A stretch of DNA of 64,000 nt, from positions 567,660,140-567,724,139 of the forward strand of contig CM040121.1 in the NCBI GenBank assembly GCA_022559845.1, in the 5' to 3' direction. How positions within the stretch are numbered: position 1 is the stretch's first letter; each line of letters starts with the position of its first letter. This DNA is from Amorphophallus konjac (Eukaryota; Streptophyta; Magnoliopsida; Alismatales; Araceae). The notes beneath the pieces are model-generated. The model was not told the DNA's origin. It saw nothing but the letters and a program-made list of their open reading frames with translations, and ran no database searches. A program made the translations under genes and the position numbers. Shown here one piece after another: positions 34,663 to 45,739 of the stretch.

Positions 34663-37352
34663 TTATCTCATAAAGAGGGAACCCCCTAAAGGAGGAAAGA
34701 GAGACAAACTAGAGGAAGGGGCAAGAATAAGGCAAAATACATAGGCCTCGGGCCCACTTGGACGCTCGAGAACGGTGGAAGGGGACGCGTCATCCCCGGC
34801 GCCTTCGGTGACGGCCGGCTCGGACACTGACCTCGCCTGTGCGAGAACTGTCTCGGTCGTGAGCCCTCCCGAAACGCCTGGAGCCGGTGACCCCGATGGA
34901 GGCAACCCCTCCGAATCTTCCCCGACCGACGAGGAGGAGCTAGAAACCGACTCATCCGAGTCATAACACTGGCCAAAGGGGAACTCGATCGCGGAGGTTT
35001 GCTCATCGGCGTAGTCTACCGCCCGGCGATAGCCCTGCTTGAACCCCTTTCGAGCGCCCCGGCGTAGTGCTACCTCGTAATAGGGTAGGGCGGCTTCCAC
35101 CAGGTCGGCCGAGTAAGCATCCGAGCTCCTGTAATGCTCGATTGCCTCCGCCTCGATCTGTCCCGCCCTTCCGACGAGCTCGACCCGAGCCCGCTCCGCC
35201 TCGGCCGCAAGCTCCTCTGCCCGGGCCCGGTCCACCTCAGCCTCAGCTCGGAGACGCTCCGCCACCTCCGCCCGATCTAGCAGCTCGGCGCGTTCGAGCT
35301 CCCAGCGATTGTCTAGCTCGAGGCGACGCAGACGCTCCTCCTCCAGGGATCGGCTTGTCCTCTCGAGAGACTCTCAGGTCTTGGCGAGCTGTTCGGTCAG
35401 CACCCCGGCTTCCAGTCGGCTCGCCCGCGCCACCTCCCGGAACGCGGAGAACTCCTGCTAGAGCCCCTCATGCTCCCCCTTGAGTCGGGCCAGTTTCCTC
35501 TCGCAGCCCCCAAGGGTCCAGGCAAGGTTCGACCGCTCCGCCTCCGTCCGGGCGTGCGCCTCCGACATCAAAGCCGCTGATCGAGCTATGACCAAGCCGC
35601 CCTCCATCAGAACATCAAGGATCCCGGGGGGGGGGGGGGGGGTATTGCGCCTTTCTCCCCCCTTCGTCCTTGCGGTGATCGACCGGCAGACCCGGTACAG
35701 GTCGTCCGTAATACCGATCCTTTCCAAGGGCTCCGGCAGAGGGGACCGCTCCGCCCTGGGCACCCCGCCAGAAGGCTCTGCTCGAGCAACGGAGCCGACC
35801 GCCTCGCGCGCCACGGTCGGTTGGGGTTGCGACGCCTCCCCGGGCGAACCCCCAACCTCGACCGGCGCCGCGGGACCGACCGCACCGGGAGCTTCAAGCG
35901 CTTGGGGCTGCAACGCCCTCGCGGGCGAACCCCCAGCCCTGCCTGTCTCGGCCCGCACCTCACCGACCGAGACATCACCGCCTCCGACCGATCCCCCGGT
36001 CTCGGCGTCAACTACTTCAACATCGGCCCCCTCTACCCCCGTGGGGGGGAGAGCCGACCCATCGCCGCCCTCTGAAGGGCCCCCGGTCTCCTCGGCCCCC
36101 TCTCGCCTGGCAGGTGGGAGAGCTGGCCCCGAGGGGTCGGCCCCATCTTGCCCCCGAGAGGGGAGCGCCGCCGAGCCGGAGTCACCCCCGGCGGTAGAAG
36201 GAAGACCTGTCTTCTTGGCCCGTTTCCTGGCCTTCGCGGCCTCCCGCAACTTTCCCGCCATGGGATCCTTGCGCTTCGTACCAGTTGGCCGTGAATATCC
36301 CCCGGGGGCCACCCCCTTACCCTTATCTCGGGCTTGGGCGCGACCCGCAGAAGCATCTGGTTCGTCGGCCGCTGAGTCATCTTCTCCCAGATCGATGACC
36401 TCAGCAGCTTCCTCCAGAGGTTCCCGCCTCACGTCTGCAACAAAGGAAGAAGACCCGGTCAGGAGAAAGAAAGTAACTACCACCCCAGGAGAAGAGCCTC
36501 AAGAGCGGTACCTGTCGACGTCAACCGCGTAAGCAAGCACCGTTCGATGTTCTCCGGCGTCACCAGCTCCTCGGTCGACTGGCGGTTATCCAGCAAACGA
36601 GCGGCCTGCCGCTCCACGTGGGGAGGGAACTCCTCCTAGCGAGGGGGAAGATTCAGATGAAAATTGGGCGAGATCGGACATCTCCAAAACTCGTCCGTCG
36701 TCTCCGCCTTCACCCATAAGAATTGGGTCTTCCACCCCTTGTGCGAGGAGTCCTTCGCTGCGAGTGAGATGCAACTCCTGTTCCTCCTCGCCTGGATAAA
36801 GTAGAAGCCCTTCCCCGCCGACGGGTGTGCTTTTAACTCGAAAAAATAGTGAAAGAGGTCCAAAGAAGGAAAAATAGCGTGCTGACGACAGAGAATCCGA
36901 AAGGCGGAAAGAAGGGGATACGAGTTGGCCACCAACTGAATAGGCGCCAACCGAAAAAACTCGAGAAGCTTAAGTACAAAAGGCTCGAAGGGAAGGCGGA
37001 ACCCACTCTTCCAAGCCCGAAGAAAAGTGCAAATGTGCCCCGTACGGCTGTCCAGACTCGTCTCATACGGGGCGGCGGCAGCAAAGCTGTATCTGAGAGG
37101 CAAGCGAAAACGATGCTCCAGCTTCCTCACCTCGGCTTCCCCCAACTCACTGCAATTGGGGACGGGCTCCCGCCTCACCGGCCCGATCTCCAAAGGCAGA
37201 TCCGCCATCGAGCTGGAAGATGATCCCTCGCGCGAGCTCGAAGACTCCGGGGGGGAAGGAAGTTGCCGGACCGCCTCCGCGGTTATCCTCGCCAACTCCT
37301 CAAACGCCGCCGCAAGACTTTGCGTCTCCACTGTGCCCTCACGGCGCATCAA
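34663..37352 (-). pseudogene. Tat-2 antisense gene, gypsy-type 'transposase' family
   Basis: Two exons fit well. Exon 1 is 37352-36512 (donor ACAG/GTACCG) and exon 2 is 36434-34663 (acceptor TTGTTGCAG), together 870 codons plus a stop. The N-terminal third has FRLPLRYSFAAA, SGFRLPFEPFVLKLLEFF and LVANSYPLLSAFRI. It resembles the Pfam family called 'putative gypsy type transposon', which is found only with such elements. The middle is Gly/Pro/Ala-rich with a KRKDP... KARKRAKKTG basic stretch, a possible nuclear signal. The C-terminal third is a long Arg/Glu/Ala coiled coil, then an acidic Ser-rich tail. Three stops, at 36638, 35460 and 35376, interrupt it. Its job is unknown. Confidence 0.75.
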
Positions 37353-37633
37353 GGAGCCCCAGAAGCAAAGAAACTAAGGAAAGCCTAAACCCTGAGAAGC
37401 CTAGAACGATGAACAGCGCCCAACGCCTATAAAACCCTGGAGGAAGGCGACGCGTCGTTCCGTGCTCTGAGAAAAGGGGGGCCCCTTCGTTTCAAATCCG
37501 TTAGGATCATCATTACGGGCCCAGGCGACCACTACACGTGGCTCCATAACGCCCCACCTGAGTCACGCCGGTCCAAAGCCTCAAAAGCTACTCGACCGAG
37601 CCTCCATGGCTCGGGAGTAGGAGGGGGACAAGT

Positions 37634-37648
37634 GGAGAGGGGGATTTC
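37634..37648 (+). promoter_or_regulatory. Polypurine tract of Tat-2
   Basis: GGAGAGGGGGATTTC directly precedes the 3' LTR start TGTAGCCC. It is the plus-strand priming site. A near copy also stands before the 5' LTR at 27285-27300. Confidence 0.8.
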
Positions 37649-38407
37649 TGTAGCCCACCCAAAGAGCAGCCCAACAAGACCCAACAGGGTCCAACGAGAC
37701 AAGCTCACCTGAGTGACAACCCACAGGGCCCACTTAGGAAAGAAAAGCCCAATGAACAAACACTCGAGGAACCAACTCTCCCCGGCGGCCCCTAGGCTCG
37801 GAGGGCCCGAGTGATGGTCAGGTCATAAGGAAGGTCCGGCCCAAGCCGTTCCCCGCCCGGGAGAGACAGGCATTCGCCGACCTATCCGACCCCTCTTTCG
37901 CCGAGCTATGCTCATCGCCCGGACAGGGCTGGCGTTTCAGAAGCTCGGCCAGACCAGATATTATCCGTTCGTGCTGCCGTTAAGAGTCCCCAACGGATAG
38001 GGGAATCAAGAAGCCGCCGGACTTCGAGGCGATAACGTTCCCACGATAAGGCCATGAAAGCCCACGTTGAGGACGTAACTCCCGCCGGAGACCCCTCAGC
38101 TTGCAGGACTCCTGAAGGCGGCACACTATTTAAACCAGGGATACCCTCCGATGGAAAAGGAGAGCCATTAAGGTACTCATACACCCAAACTCCTGAGCAA
38201 TCCGCTTCACCCTCTGGTGGAGAGGAATCCCGCGCACTAGTTTTTCTCCTCCCCATTATTGCTTCCACCATAGCTCTACTGACTTAACCATCGGAGGATT
38301 TTTCCCCAGGGAAATCCCTTGGGCCCTCTGATACGTTTCCCTGTCTTGCAGTTCATCTTCTGGTGATCCACAGCCCGCTCAGGATACAGTGCGAGATTTC
38401 GCCTCTT

Positions 38408-38409
<2 letters not shown>
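37649..38409 (+). mobile_element. 3' LTR of Tat-2
   Basis: 761 bp, from TGTAGCCCACCC to CGCCTCTTCA, about 98 percent like the 5' LTR at 27301. It lies 450 bp upstream of the PPR start codon and points towards it. Its TATA-like box and U5 are intact, so a read-through transcript towards the PPR gene is possible. Confidence 0.9.

Positions 38410-38410
<1 letters not shown>

Positions 38411-38452
<42 letters not shown>
38411..38452. repeat. (AT)n microsatellite
   Basis: About 20 TA units stand directly after the 3' LTR. The element seems to have inserted into or next to this repeat, which may hide its target duplication. Confidence 0.9.
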
Positions 38453-38453
<1 letters not shown>

Positions 38454-38858
38454 GAGGCTATACAACGAGGTATCCCAAGTATCTATTATTCTTTTTCATA
38501 AATATAGTATCTATTATTCTTGTTTCATAAATATATTTCACCTTATCTTCCATGCGTTCCCTCAGCCCAGCAGCTCCGTTTGAAATATCCGAGTCAAGAC
38601 ACCGTGGATCTCCGCTCCCATCAGGCTCAACAGTGTCCAACATTCAACCACCACTTGACCATCCACGTGGCAAGAATAAGACGTGGCCGTTAATGGCTCG
38701 TTGATACGAAAACTCTCTATAAGCAAAAACTCACAAGTCCAGATTCAAAGACGTGGCCGTTATTCGAATCCCCAATACCCCGTCTCCGAGGATAAGCCTC
38801 CCTCCCTCTCCTCCTCCCGACTCCCCTTTCCACCATCCCCACCACCGCACACCCAGCC
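38453..38858 (+). promoter_or_regulatory. Promoter and leader region of the PPR gene
   Basis: A TATA-like CTCTATAAGC lies at about 38714, roughly 145 bp before the ATG. AGACGTGGCCGTTA occurs twice, at about 38681 and 38749; it contains ACGTGG, a G-box-like core. A pyrimidine-rich leader (CCTCCCTCCCTCTCCTCCTC) precedes the ATG. The proximal promoter is only about 450 bp long before retrotransposon DNA begins. Confidence 0.5.
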
Positions 38859-41084
38859 ATGACTGCCGCTGCAACTACTCCGGCGCCCCCATCTCTCATC
38901 CACCCTTCGAAGCCACCGCCTTCTTTCCCCAAGACCAGCCCTTTCCTCTTTCCCCCTCTCGCCACCGGCAAGCTCCCTCCTAGGTCCGCCTTCCTCTGCC
39001 ACTCCACCACCACGACCTCCTCACCGGCTTCTCCCCCGGCCTCCCCCTCCACTCCGTCCCTCTCGGAGCAGCTCAAGCCCATCTCCCTCACCTTTCTCCG
39101 GGATAAGCACGGCCGCCCGGAGGACGCAAAGGGAGCCCGTGAAGGCGATGGGGAGCAGGTGCAGGGTGGTCCTCATCCCCTTCGCCTTTCCCGCAAACCC
39201 AGGTCCACCTGGGTGAACCCCTCTAGGCCCAGGCCCCGGGTGCTCTCCCTCCACCGGCACCCGCGTTCCTCTCCCGCTGCTGGCGCCGGGCCCGACCTCA
39301 AGTACGTCGGGCTCGTCTCCCGAGCCCTCGGCGAGTGCGGCGACGACCTTGCCGCCTTCTCCGCCGCAGTCCGGGAGGCCTTCCCCGAGGGGGGCCCGCC
39401 CTCCCGGGACGACGCCCTCGTCATCCTTGGCGGTCTCCTCCCCTGGCAGAAGGCGCTCCGCTTCTTCAACTGGCTTAAAGCCCAGGAGGGCTTCGCCATG
39501 GAGACCATCTTCTACAACGTGGTGATGAAGTCGCTCCGGCTGGGGCGGCAGTACGAGGCGGTGGAAGGGCTCGCCGCGGAAATGGTCGACCGGGGGGTCG
39601 AGCTCGACAACATCACCTACTCCACGGTGATCACCTGCGCCAAGCGGCGCCGCCGCTTCGACCGGGCCATCGAGTGGTTCGAGCGGATGTACAAGACCGG
39701 GGTGATGCCCGACGAGGTCACCTACTCGGCGGTGCTCGACGTCTACGCGAAGCTGGGCAAGGTGGAGGAAGTGATCAGCTTGTACGAGAGGGGCCGCGCA
39801 AGCGGCTGGAAGCCGGACGCCGTCGCGTTCGCCGTCCTCGGGAGGATGTTCGGCGAGGCCGGCGACTACGACGGCATTAGATATGTCTTGGAAGAGATGA
39901 AGAGCGCTGGCGTGGAGCCCAACCTGGTGGTGTACAATACCCTGTTGGAGGCCATGGGCAAGGCGGGGAAGCCCGGAGTTGCTCGGAGCTTGTTCGACGA
40001 AATGCTCTCTGCAGGGTTGACACCCAATGAGAAGACGCTGACGGCGCTCGCCAAAATCTACGGCAAGGCGAGGTGGAGCAGGGATGCACTGGAGCTGTGG
40101 GAGAAGATGACGGCCAACCGGTGGCCGATGGATTTCATCCTGTACAACACGCTGCTCAGCATGTGCGCAGACGTGGGGTTAGAATCAGAGGCCGAGAAGC
40201 TGTTTGCCGACATGAAGGCCTCCGAACGGTCCAGGCCGGACAGCTTCAGCTACACGGCGATGATTAACATATATGCGAGCGGGGGGAAACCGGACAAGGC
40301 CAAGCAGCTGTTTGATGAAATGCTCATCAACGGAGTGCAGCCTAATGTGATGAGCTGCACTTGTTTGATCCAGTGTTTAGGGAAGGCCAGGAGGATAGAA
40401 GATGCAGCGAGGGTGTTTGGTGTTGCAATGGAGAACGGCGTGGTGCCCGATGACCGGCTCTGTGCGTGCCTGCTCTCTGTTGTCGCTTTCTGTGAAGAAG
40501 GCAAGGTGGGCATGGTCCTTGAGTGCTTGGAGAAGGCCAATGCCAAGCTGGTGGGGCTTGTTAAGATGCTTGGTGACAAGACCGTGGGTTTCGATGCAGT
40601 TAAAGTTCGGTTCAAAGAGATCCTCAATGAAACGGAGGTTGATGCAAGGAGGCCCTTCTGCAACTGCTTGATAGATGTGTGCAGAAACCAGAATTTCCCT
40701 GTCGGGAGGGCTCACGAGCTGTTTTCCCTGGGAAACATGTATGGCCTGTATCCTGGGTTGCACAGCAAGGCCTCTGGTGAGTGGTCACTGAACCTGAAAT
40801 CCCTCTCCATAGGTGCTGCTCATATAGCATTTGAAGAGTGGACAAAGGCTCTCTGCAAGTGTCTGGAGGGTGGGGAGGCTCTACCCCAGCTATTCACTGT
40901 CCATACAGGTACCGGTTCTCATAAGTTCTCTCAGGGGCTGGCAATCACCTTCGCTGCCCATTTGGAGAAATTGGCGGCGCCTTTCCAGCAGAATGAAGAG
41001 AGACACGGTTGCTTCATGTCTACTAAAGAGGATCTGATCTCCTGGCTTCAGTATAGAGTTTCTCCATCTGCTGTTGTGGCGTAG
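38859..41084 (+). CDS. SOT1: Plastid PPR-SMR protein, SOT1/PPR53-like
   Basis: One open frame of 741 codons without introns, as usual for PPR genes. Residues 1-60 are rich in Ser, Thr and Pro with few acids, like a chloroplast transit peptide. A conserved STWVNPSRPRPRVLSLHRH segment follows at 116-135. About nine P-type PPR repeats of 35 residues cover 218-533 (for example DEVTYSAVLDVYAKLGKVEE and NLVVYNTLLEAMGKAGKPG). A C-terminal SMR domain lies at about 641-731 (EWSLNLKSLSIGAA, HTGTGSHKFSQGLA, CFMSTKEDLISWL). Arabidopsis SOT1 and maize PPR53 have this layout and help mature chloroplast 23S-4.5S rRNA; SMR can act as an RNA endonuclease. Match to SOT1 is from memory of the family. ATP4/SVR7 is the nearest alternative and fits less well. 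GC content falls from 5' to 3', as in many monocot genes. Confidence 0.9.
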   Translation: MTAAATTPAPPSLIHPSKPPPSFPKTSPFLFPPLATGKLPPRSAFLCHSTTTTSSPASPPASPSTPSLSEQLKPISLTFLRDKHGRPEDAKGAREGDGEQVQGGPHPLRLSRKPRSTWVNPSRPRPRVLSLHRHPRSSPAAGAGPDLKYVGLVSRALGECGDDLAAFSAAVREAFPEGGPPSRDDALVILGGLLPWQKALRFFNWLKAQEGFAMETIFYNVVMKSLRLGRQYEAVEGLAAEMVDRGVELDNITYSTVITCAKRRRRFDRAIEWFERMYKTGVMPDEVTYSAVLDVYAKLGKVEEVISLYERGRASGWKPDAVAFAVLGRMFGEAGDYDGIRYVLEEMKSAGVEPNLVVYNTLLEAMGKAGKPGVARSLFDEMLSAGLTPNEKTLTALAKIYGKARWSRDALELWEKMTANRWPMDFILYNTLLSMCADVGLESEAEKLFADMKASERSRPDSFSYTAMINIYASGGKPDKAKQLFDEMLINGVQPNVMSCTCLIQCLGKARRIEDAARVFGVAMENGVVPDDRLCACLLSVVAFCEEGKVGMVLECLEKANAKLVGLVKMLGDKTVGFDAVKVRFKEILNETEVDARRPFCNCLIDVCRNQNFPVGRAHELFSLGNMYGLYPGLHSKASGEWSLNLKSLSIGAAHIAFEEWTKALCKCLEGGEALPQLFTVHTGTGSHKFSQGLAITFAAHLEKLAAPFQQNEERHGCFMSTKEDLISWLQYRVSPSAVVA

Positions 41085-42262
41085 AACAGAGCAACATTGT
41101 GCAGGGAATTGTTGTTGCAGGTTCGCTTCTGGGTTAAGTATCAGCCACTGTGACCTGTATCTTTGGTTTGTAAAAGTTACGTTGGTAGAGCATAATTTTC
41201 ATCATATATTTAGAAGAGCAGATGCCTGGTAGCCTTCCTTCACAGTTTTTGTTTCATCACTTCATATTGCTTAGGAAATTCTCTATTAATTTCAGGATAG
41301 CAGCTTGGTAGATCATTCTCAAAACAGGTTGAGACAAATGTTTTACATTAGCGACATTGGACATTTTCGGAACCGAGGGAAATTTCATGACTAAAAGGCT
41401 TTTGGCATTAAATGGCATCAGTTTGTGGATGAAAAGTGGCAGTTCTTCATAAGGTTAAGCACCTTCTGAAGAAAGCAACCAACTGGGATTTCTTTCTTCG
41501 TAAGGTTAAGCACGAGGTGAGGAACAAAAGAGTGAAAAAAAGCCATCCTCTTGGGAGAGAGGGGACAACATTTATGGAAGAAAACTGGGATTTTTTTCCC
41601 TTGAGCACGAGACGAGGAATACTTGCAAAAAACATCCTCTTAAGATTGGGGGGAATCATATAATGTTTGCATGATAGATACTATCTAATAAAAAAAAATG
41701 TTATAGCTGCATCTCTAATATGTAAACACCACATTAAAGTAGGCTAATCCACTTTTCTTCCATAAACTACGAGGATGAGATGCAGCATTTGCAATTGAGT
41801 GGCATTTCTTCCTCATCATTGTTTTTCTTATGATATTTGACCATTGTATAAGCCACTCTGGAACAGTGCCCGAGAAATCTGCATGAATAAAGTGGTGAGA
41901 TTGCACATGAGCTTATTACAAAATTGCGATTCATTTTGATCCAAAAGCTGAATTTCCATATGTTTCCCTCATGAAAGAATTTCTGAAATGCTAATTGGAG
42001 TATCTACACATCTGGGCCAGCTGACTTGATGGTTTTCTGTCCAAATGCCATCCTGGGTGAAAAGCCTTCCACCATCTCTTTTAACCCTGTATAGATTGCT
42101 GGTGAATGAGACGATTCCAAATTCGTAAACATGTGGATCTCATCCCACCAATAAAAAAGAATCAGACGACGGAGTTATGAGAACATCAAACAAGTCCCCT
42201 GTGCTAAGAAAAAAGAAAAGTGCAACTGCTTCCCAATGACAGGTTTATTGCTAGTATTTGCC
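41085..42262. other. Intergenic region between convergent genes
   Basis: It holds the 3' ends of the PPR gene (+) and the PP2C gene (-). An imperfect direct duplication of about 103 bp lies at 41480-41650 (AACTGGGATTT ... GCACGAG ... CATCCTCTT occurs twice). No other gene is seen. Confidence 0.6.
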
Positions 42263-45200
42263 TCATGACTTCCTTGTTCTTCCATCAAGTGATATGACCA
42301 CAGCAGTCACATCATCATGGTACTTCCTGCGGTCTCCTTGTGGTATGTCTAGCAGTTCAAATAAGTCCATCCCTACATACGAAAATTCACTTTCATCAAG
42401 GTAAGTTGAAAGTAGGCATGTACTTTGAATCTGCACATTGGAAAATGATGAACCAATAAACTGATGATTTTCTTTTTCAGCTGACGTAACTGAATAATGT
42501 AAGAGCACAAAGGTCAATGGATGAGGATGTCTTAGAAACGTAAGTGATAAGAGACTTGCTGGGTGATATTCTCAGTGAGATTGCTAGGTGGCATTCCGAG
42601 TGAGATTGCTAGATATACTGGAAATATCTTCAGAAGAAGCATGGATTATGATGGTTAAGATTAAGCTAACAACAAAGTCAAATCACAGTGAAGGGAGAGA
42701 AGGATTAAACTTGAAAATTATAAAGACAAGAGTAGTGCATCCCTACAAGTAAATACACACATCGGATTAATAGAAGAGTTGCCTTGGCAGGGATAGAATT
42801 GAAACCTACGAAGACAAGAGTAGTCCATCTTAACCAAGAATTTATGTCCTCACCTAATTTTTAGGGCTTTGGTTTCCACAATCAAATTAAAGTAGGTGTA
42901 GATGTCACAATAAATCTACGGTCCCATTTATATACCCTACCCACACTCATGATAAGCGTAGGAATGTTGTTAGCTGGCAGGACAATGACAGGCCCCGAGT
43001 GTCACTTAACACATCTGTTGATCAAATAAATGTAATCACAAAGTCTGAAATTTATGGAACTCACCAGCTTTACTAGCTGCACGATAGAGCAACTCCTCAA
43101 TTAAACTTTGTGCAGGATCACCGTTTGGAAACTTCTCCATGAAATTTTGAACATGAGAAACCACCTCCTCGTTGGTTAGATACTGATACAGTCCATCAGA
43201 AGAGATGACAAGAAATTGGTCATCTGGGCCAAGTTTGTGGTGGCAAAGGGAAGGAGAGCAGGATATATACGGTGCCACACCAATGTACTCATTCCGGAAC
43301 ATTTCTAGTAATCCATTATTCCACTTGGGCTGCGCTAACATGTGTAAGTGTTCAGTGAGACCAATCACCATGTAAACAAAACCAGAAAGGCTTGTGCCCA
43401 TGATAGATGATAATTCAGCATTCAAAAGATAATCGTTTGATGAGTAGAATATAAAGGTACCAAAGTTGACACAGCCTGGATACCTGTTTGAGAAATCCTG
43501 CCCCGAATGCTCGTGTGACCTTGAGACGACCTTTTACCCTGTTATTTGCAATACATTTGCTGTCATCTGGGTGCTCTTCCTTAATCCGACGTACTTCCTG
43601 CAGAAGGTGCAGCACATCAGATCAGGACAGAATCCGTCGCATTACTACATGACACAGACAGGTCTTACAACTCAACAAGCCCCACATGGTCATGGGAAGG
43701 CACTGAAAGGCAAGTATACCCCACAAGAAGCAGCAGCCCTTCTCGGCTGGGTATCATCAACAGCTGTTTACAACCACCCCAGGGACAATGTTCTTAATAT
43801 AACACCTAATCTAATCATGGATGCAGCTCAACAAGTGACAGCAAAGGCATCTCTGAAGCAACCAGCGCGGACAAGATATGAAGAAGTACCCTGGCATTAC
43901 CAAGCAAACATGCTATCTGCTACCGATAAATTGCCTATAATGCTTACTTCTTCGATGCTAGTACTGTGGTCTGTGGTCAGCTGCAATGGCACCAAGTCCA
44001 TAGCCTGACCTATCTCCTGCTCCTCTGCCTCCTCAGCTCCTCTCCAATGTGCCTCTGCAATGTCCTCCTTCAAACCCAACCCATCATCATCACACTTGTC
44101 TGCGTCCTCCACCAGCTCTGCTACCTCCACTGGAGATTTGCGCTGTGCAATAATGGCACGGCTGTCTCCAACATTCATGACATAAACATCGTCTTCTCTC
44201 ATTAGCACTACCAGCAGGCATGAGCCCATCAGGGCCAGCTCCGGGTTCCGGCCGATCTCCCTGTCCGTCATCTCTAGATAGGCGAGCTCTGTGCTCTCCA
44301 GCGCCCGGGACAGAGCTCCCAGGACCAGCCCGTCGTTGACAGGGCCCGTCTTCCACCGCTTTCTCCGGCCCCGCCGAGTTGCTTCTCCTGTGACCTCCTG
44401 GCCTTCTTCGCCATAGCTCCAGTGAGAGAAGTGAAGATTTTGGGCCTCCTTCCGCCAGCTCCCGATGCCATCTCTCAACTTCGACAGAGGGAACACGAAG
44501 CGGTCGGAGAGTGAGCACAATGCGGCGCGTGGGCCGCTGTCTTCCTCGTCAGCGAGGAATTCCCAGAGAGGCTTCCTAATTCTCGGCTGTACTACAATCG
44601 GCTCTCCTCTGTTACCTCCAAATTCTCCATCTTCTTCTACCAATGGAATGGCCCCTGTTGTTTCTGCCTGGGTTTCTTGTTCTTCCTCCAAGAACAGGCC
44701 CTGGAGCTGGTCGAAGACGGCGCGGTAGAGATGGGCGGCGAGGAACTCCGGCGCGTCGGGCCCGTTGAAGCCGTCGTAGATTCCGACGAAGAGCCACCGG
44801 TCCTCCTCCGACACGACGACGTGGACCCGGTCCTCGCCGGCCTTCCCGTGCGCCCACTGCACGCGCGCCACCGGCCGGCCCCGGAGGGGCACCACCCACG
44901 GGTGGCGGTCCCTGCTCTCCAACAACCCCCGCCGAAGGAAGAATGGCACTGTCCGGAGCACGGCGGAATCGCTTCCTGGGAAAGCCCTCCCCCTCCTCCT
45001 CCTCCTCCTCTGGTCCTTCTTGTTTTTGTCTACCAGAGGGCCGGAGAAGGCGCCGCTGCCGTCCAGGGGGCCGGAGAGCGCCCCTCGATCGATGGGCCCA
45101 GAGAGGAAGAGGGACCCCCGGTCGAGCGGCCCGGAGCAGTAGCCGGCGGCCATGGAGGAGGACAGCTGGAGCGGGGCGGCGGCGAAGGAGGAAGATCCCT

Positions 45201-45561
45201 CGAAGCCGGCGGGGTTGGAGGCGGCGGGTGAGGCGGCGGAAGGGGAGGAGTCCTGGTCCGCGAGGCGGGGTCGGAAGACCGGCCTCGACGAAGAGTTGGC
45301 GGAGACGGCTGCGCCGGAGATGGCCCGGAAGACGGGGTTGCGTGGTAGTTGGTCATCGCGGTGTTGGTGGCGCTGGGGAGGAGAGGAAGCAGGGGCGGAG
45401 GCAGGAGGAGAGTGCCGCGGCGGAGAGGGGCGGAGGTAGCGGAAGGAGTGGCCGAGCGCCTCGTCGTCGGGGGGCCAGGGCTCGACAATTGAGTGGTGGG
45501 TGGCGGCGGCCCGCGGCGGCCGGGTGCAGCAGAAGAAGTTGGCGGAGAAGCCGTTCCCCAT
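42263..45561 (-). CDS. Protein phosphatase 2C, POLTERGEIST-like (4 exons)
   Basis: Exons 45561-43948, 43597-43484, 43329-43065 and 42372-42263 join to 700 codons plus TGA. Introns of 350, 154 and 692 bp have GT and AG ends (for example GAA/GTAAGC, CAG/GTATCC, CTG/GTGAGT). The protein starts [12 protein letters not shown], a site for myristoylation and palmitoylation that would anchor it to the plasma membrane. Residues about 20-230 are low-complexity. The catalytic part has [51 protein letters not shown] across the first junction, [19 protein letters not shown] across the second, [17 protein letters not shown], and [12 protein letters not shown] with the metal-binding Asp pair. PLL/POL phosphatases remove phosphate from Ser/Thr in receptor-kinase signalling. 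The exact paralogue cannot be fixed here. Confidence 0.92.
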
Positions 45562-45645
45562 GGCTTCCTTTCCTCACCTCATCTCTCTCTCTATCTCTCT
45601 TTCCTCACTCTCTTCCCTCGCACGCACACTCTGCACTCCTTAACT

Positions 45646-45687
<42 letters not shown>

Positions 45688-45700
45688 GTAGACAACTTGC
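45562..45700 (-). promoter_or_regulatory. 5' leader of the PP2C gene with CT/CA microsatellite
   Basis: Upstream of the ATG the plus strand reads a (CT)n run at about 45641-45675, then (CA)n to 45688. On the gene strand this is a GA-rich leader, common in plant 5' UTRs. No clear TATA box was found nearby. Confidence 0.55.
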
Positions 45701-45739
45701 CCCCCTTTCTTCGTACTTGACCCCATTTTCTAATTCTTA

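Noticed and set aside
35480..36532. 350-codon plus-strand frame
   Set aside because: It is the mirror of exon 2 of the Tat-2 antisense gene. Its Pro/Ser/Arg-rich text comes from GC-rich codons on the other strand.
43466..44008. 180-codon plus-strand frame
   Set aside because: It spans PP2C exons 1 and 2 and intron 1 on the opposite strand. The minus-strand exon model with correct splice sites explains the region better.
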